Positions 62,256-64,000 of a stretch of 64,000 bases of DNA are shown piece after piece; the stretch's first letter is position 1, and every line of letters begins with the position of its first letter. Below the pieces are notes generated by a model. The model saw only the letters and a program-made list of their open reading frames with translations, was not told the DNA's origin and did not search any database. The position numbers and the translations under genes are program-made. Origin of the DNA: CAIWHR01 sp963816925 (GTDB taxonomy: Bacteria > Pseudomonadota > Gammaproteobacteria > Burkholderiales > Casimicrobiaceae); assembly GCA_963816925.1 (NCBI GenBank), contig CAWFMY010000001.1, positions 372,001 through 436,000 of the forward strand. The letters are read 5' to 3'.

Positions 62256-63871
62256 CCGCCGCACCCGGAATCTGCGAGCGCCTGCTTCCACGCGGCGTCC
62301 CAGTTCGCGAGGTCCGGCGCGAGCGCGAGATCCAGCGGCTGCAGCGTCCGCGTGCGGGGGCTCCAGCAGAGCCAGCGGTCGGGCATCGCGTGCGGCGGCG
62401 CGACCTTGGGCGGCAACGACCTGCTCGGACGCGGATCGAAGGGTTCGCGCTTCAGCCGGCCGACGACGTCGCGCGTGAAGAGGTCCGGCCAGGGCGCGAG
62501 ATTCTCGTCGGTCTGCACGATCAATTGCTGCGTGATCGGTGAGGGCTGAATCGGCGGCAGCATGAACCCGATCTGCGCGTTGCGTCCGAACGGGACGGGT
62601 CCGATGTGATCGGCGATGACGACGAAAGCGTAGCCGTCCGCCGGCATCGCGCGGGCAAGCTCCGCCAGCTGGCGCGCCAGCGCAGGCGTGTCCTCGCCGG
62701 CCCGGACCCATCGCGCCACCGCTGCCTGCGTCAGCACGAACTGGCTGCCCAGCAGCACGAATGCCGCGACCCACGCCAACGCGCGCGGCCGTCCCAATGC
62801 CGCGAGCGGCAGCGAGGCCGCGACCACTGCGATCGCGCCGATTGCGGCGAGCACCCGGCCGCCCTCGCCGGTGAACGACCACCGCCATTGCGACAGCAGC
62901 AGCGCAAACGCCGCCACCATCGCGAACGCCATCGCAACGAGTGCGCGCCCCTTCGTGCGCTCGGCCACGCCCGCCGCGAGCGCACACACGGCGAGAACCA
63001 TGGCCGACACGACGAACACGGTGCGCGGGCCGGTCTCCGGCAGCGCAAAGGTTGCCCATTGGAGCATCACCGGCACGCTCGCCAGCCATTCGCCGGTGAT
63101 CAATGCCGTGAATGGCGACGCCCCCGGAAAGAAGCGGAACGGATCGCCGAAAATGATGCGTCGAAACACGAAATACGCGGCGGCGATCAACAGCCACGGC
63201 AACGCCGCGCGCAGCGCGCCGGCGACACTGCGCGGGAGCCCGATGCCGGCGCGTTGCCGGTGCCACGCCAGTGCCACGATCAGCGGCGCACCGATCGCCG
63301 CCGATTCCTTGCTCATGTACGCCAGCATCGTGGCGCCGAGACTCAGCCATCCGTAACCGTCGCGCCACGTCGCGCTGCGCAGGAACGCGCACGCCGCAAC
63401 CAGCAACCAGAGGAGCGCGAGCCCGTCGAAACGCGCGGCGACCCAGGCCGTGGGCTCCACCGCGAACGGGAGCCATGCGAACAACGCTCCCGCCATCAGC
63501 GCCGCCGCGCGCGCACGCATCGTGTCGCCGTCCTGCAGCTGCCATGCGAAGAGCGCCACGAGCGCCGCATTCGCTGCATGCAGCAGCACGTTGACGAGAT
63601 GCCAGCCGAACGGATCCATGCTCGCCGCCGCGTTCAGCGCGAAGGTCGCCATCGTCAACGGCCGATACTGGTTGCTGGGCGGCCCCACGCCGGAGATGAA
63701 CATCTGCCCGACGCACTGCGCCGTCCCCCACGCGCCGTCGCAACCATCGAACGCACGGATCAAACCGAAATCGTCGCCGAGAAATCCGGTGCGAAGCGTG
63801 GGCCAATACATCGCCAGCGCCGCCGCCGCCGGCACGCCGAGTACGAGCCACAACGGCAAGCGCGGCGTCAT
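62252..63871 (-). CDS. GT-C-like polytopic membrane glycosyltransferase, copy 1
   Basis: A 539-residue paralogue of the downstream gene: same GTGFLGDDFGL-type loop, VSGVGPPSNQYRPLTMA-type segment (here ISGVGPPSNQYRPLTMATFAL), YMSKESAAIGAPLIVAL, FGDPFRFFPGASP and a C-terminal soluble domain ending in a PDLANWDAAWKQAL segment. By eye roughly two thirds of residues are identical. Tandem duplication followed by divergence could give two acceptor specificities. ATGA overlaps bind it to both neighbours. Confidence 0.75.
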   Translation of the reverse strand: MTPRLPLWLVLGVPAAAALAMYWPTLRTGFLGDDFGLIRAFDGCDGAWGTAQCVGQMFISGVGPPSNQYRPLTMATFALNAAASMDPFGWHLVNVLLHAANAALVALFAWQLQDGDTMRARAAALMAGALFAWLPFAVEPTAWVAARFDGLALLWLLVAACAFLRSATWRDGYGWLSLGATMLAYMSKESAAIGAPLIVALAWHRQRAGIGLPRSVAGALRAALPWLLIAAAYFVFRRIIFGDPFRFFPGASPFTALITGEWLASVPVMLQWATFALPETGPRTVFVVSAMVLAVCALAAGVAERTKGRALVAMAFAMVAAFALLLSQWRWSFTGEGGRVLAAIGAIAVVAASLPLAALGRPRALAWVAAFVLLGSQFVLTQAAVARWVRAGEDTPALARQLAELARAMPADGYAFVVIADHIGPVPFGRNAQIGFMLPPIQPSPITQQLIVQTDENLAPWPDLFTRDVVGRLKREPFDPRPSRSLPPKVAPPHAMPDRWLCWSPRTRTLQPLDLALAPDLANWDAAWKQALADSGCGG

Positions 63872-64000
63872 GAACGCCGCATGCGCTCACCCGCCGGATC
63901 GTGGAGCGGCTGCAATGCAAGCGCGGCCGGACGGCGCTCGCCGAGGATCTCGATCTCGAAGCCCGACGTGGCGGCCGAAAGCGGCGCCGGTATGTAGCCA
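63868..64000 (-). CDS. C-terminal end of an aminomethyltransferase/GcvT-type domain protein (partial)
   Basis: Only the last 43 codons are in the window: GYIPAPLSAATSGFEIEILG then ERRPAALALQPLHDPAGERMRRS and TGA. The G-x-x-P-A...FEIxILGER-x-A...PLxDP pattern is the closing barrel of GcvT-like domains, found in glycine-cleavage T proteins and in sarcosine/dimethylglycine dehydrogenases. Which of these it is cannot be told. ATGA overlap with the GT-C gene places it in the same transcription unit. Confidence 0.6.
   Translation of the reverse strand, partial: GYIPAPLSAATSGFEIEILGERRPAALALQPLHDPAGERMRRS

Overview
The window is a GC-rich, gene-dense stretch of a Gram-negative bacterial chromosome. 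A Bug-family (TctC-like) binding protein beside a CaiB-type CoA-transferase and a 3-hydroxymethyl-3-methylglutaryl-CoA lyase, a SoxXYZA set, an IcmF mutase, a porin and many exported proteins together suggest a betaproteobacterium, probably Burkholderiales-like. This rests on gene content only. I saw no rRNA, tRNA, CRISPR array, insertion sequence or prophage.

Layout. 0-8 kb: a cut-off secreted beta-helix protein, a periplasmic xanthine-oxidase-family molybdenum hydroxylase pair, an AAA+ ATPase, a methyltransferase, an alpha/beta hydrolase-cyclase fusion and a lactonase-type beta-propeller. 8-17 kb: an ABC exporter, a TPR protein, glutathione-dependent formaldehyde dehydrogenase (frmA), a membrane protein, a truncated hydrolase, a PEBP lipoprotein, small unknowns and remnants, and a secreted two-module protein. 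17-32.5 kb: fused isobutyryl-CoA mutase (icmF) with a perfect 20-bp palindrome upstream, a second beta-helix protein, an M16 peptidase, DedA, inositol-phosphatase-like and solute-binding proteins, an EamA transporter, and a PQQ dehydrogenase with an outer-membrane barrel protein. 32.6-44.2 kb: a four-gene cassette of exported proteins, including one of about 2,080 residues with some 12 Ig-like repeats and a zinc-phospholipase-like enzyme; its middle is visibly poorer in GC. 44.5-49.2 kb: a second molybdenum hydroxylase pair running by start/stop overlap into soxXYZA. 49.3-57.3 kb: a TPR protein; a GST/VOC/HMG-CoA-lyase/CoA-transferase/Bug operon; bactofilin, receiver and BON-domain proteins. 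57.3-63.9 kb: a tightly coupled surface-glycan cassette (GtrA-like, WxcM-like ketoisomerase/acyltransferase, GT2, DegT-type aminotransferase and two tandem GT-C-like membrane proteins).

A property of the whole window matters for every reader: about 20 otherwise well conserved genes are broken by single-base frame disruptions, roughly 30 of the +1 type and 6 of the -1 type. When these are corrected, gene lengths become multiples of three and protein lengths match their families (FrmA becomes 369 residues). I therefore annotate them as intact genes carrying probable sequence errors. Such features run from the true start to the true stop across the frame breaks.

Functionally the window combines periplasmic oxidation (two molybdenum hydroxylases, a PQQ-cytochrome dehydrogenase, Sox proteins), branched-chain or short acyl-CoA metabolism (icmF, HMG-CoA lyase, CoA-transferase), formaldehyde detoxification, and heavy investment in the cell surface (secreted repeat proteins, glycan decoration, bactofilin).
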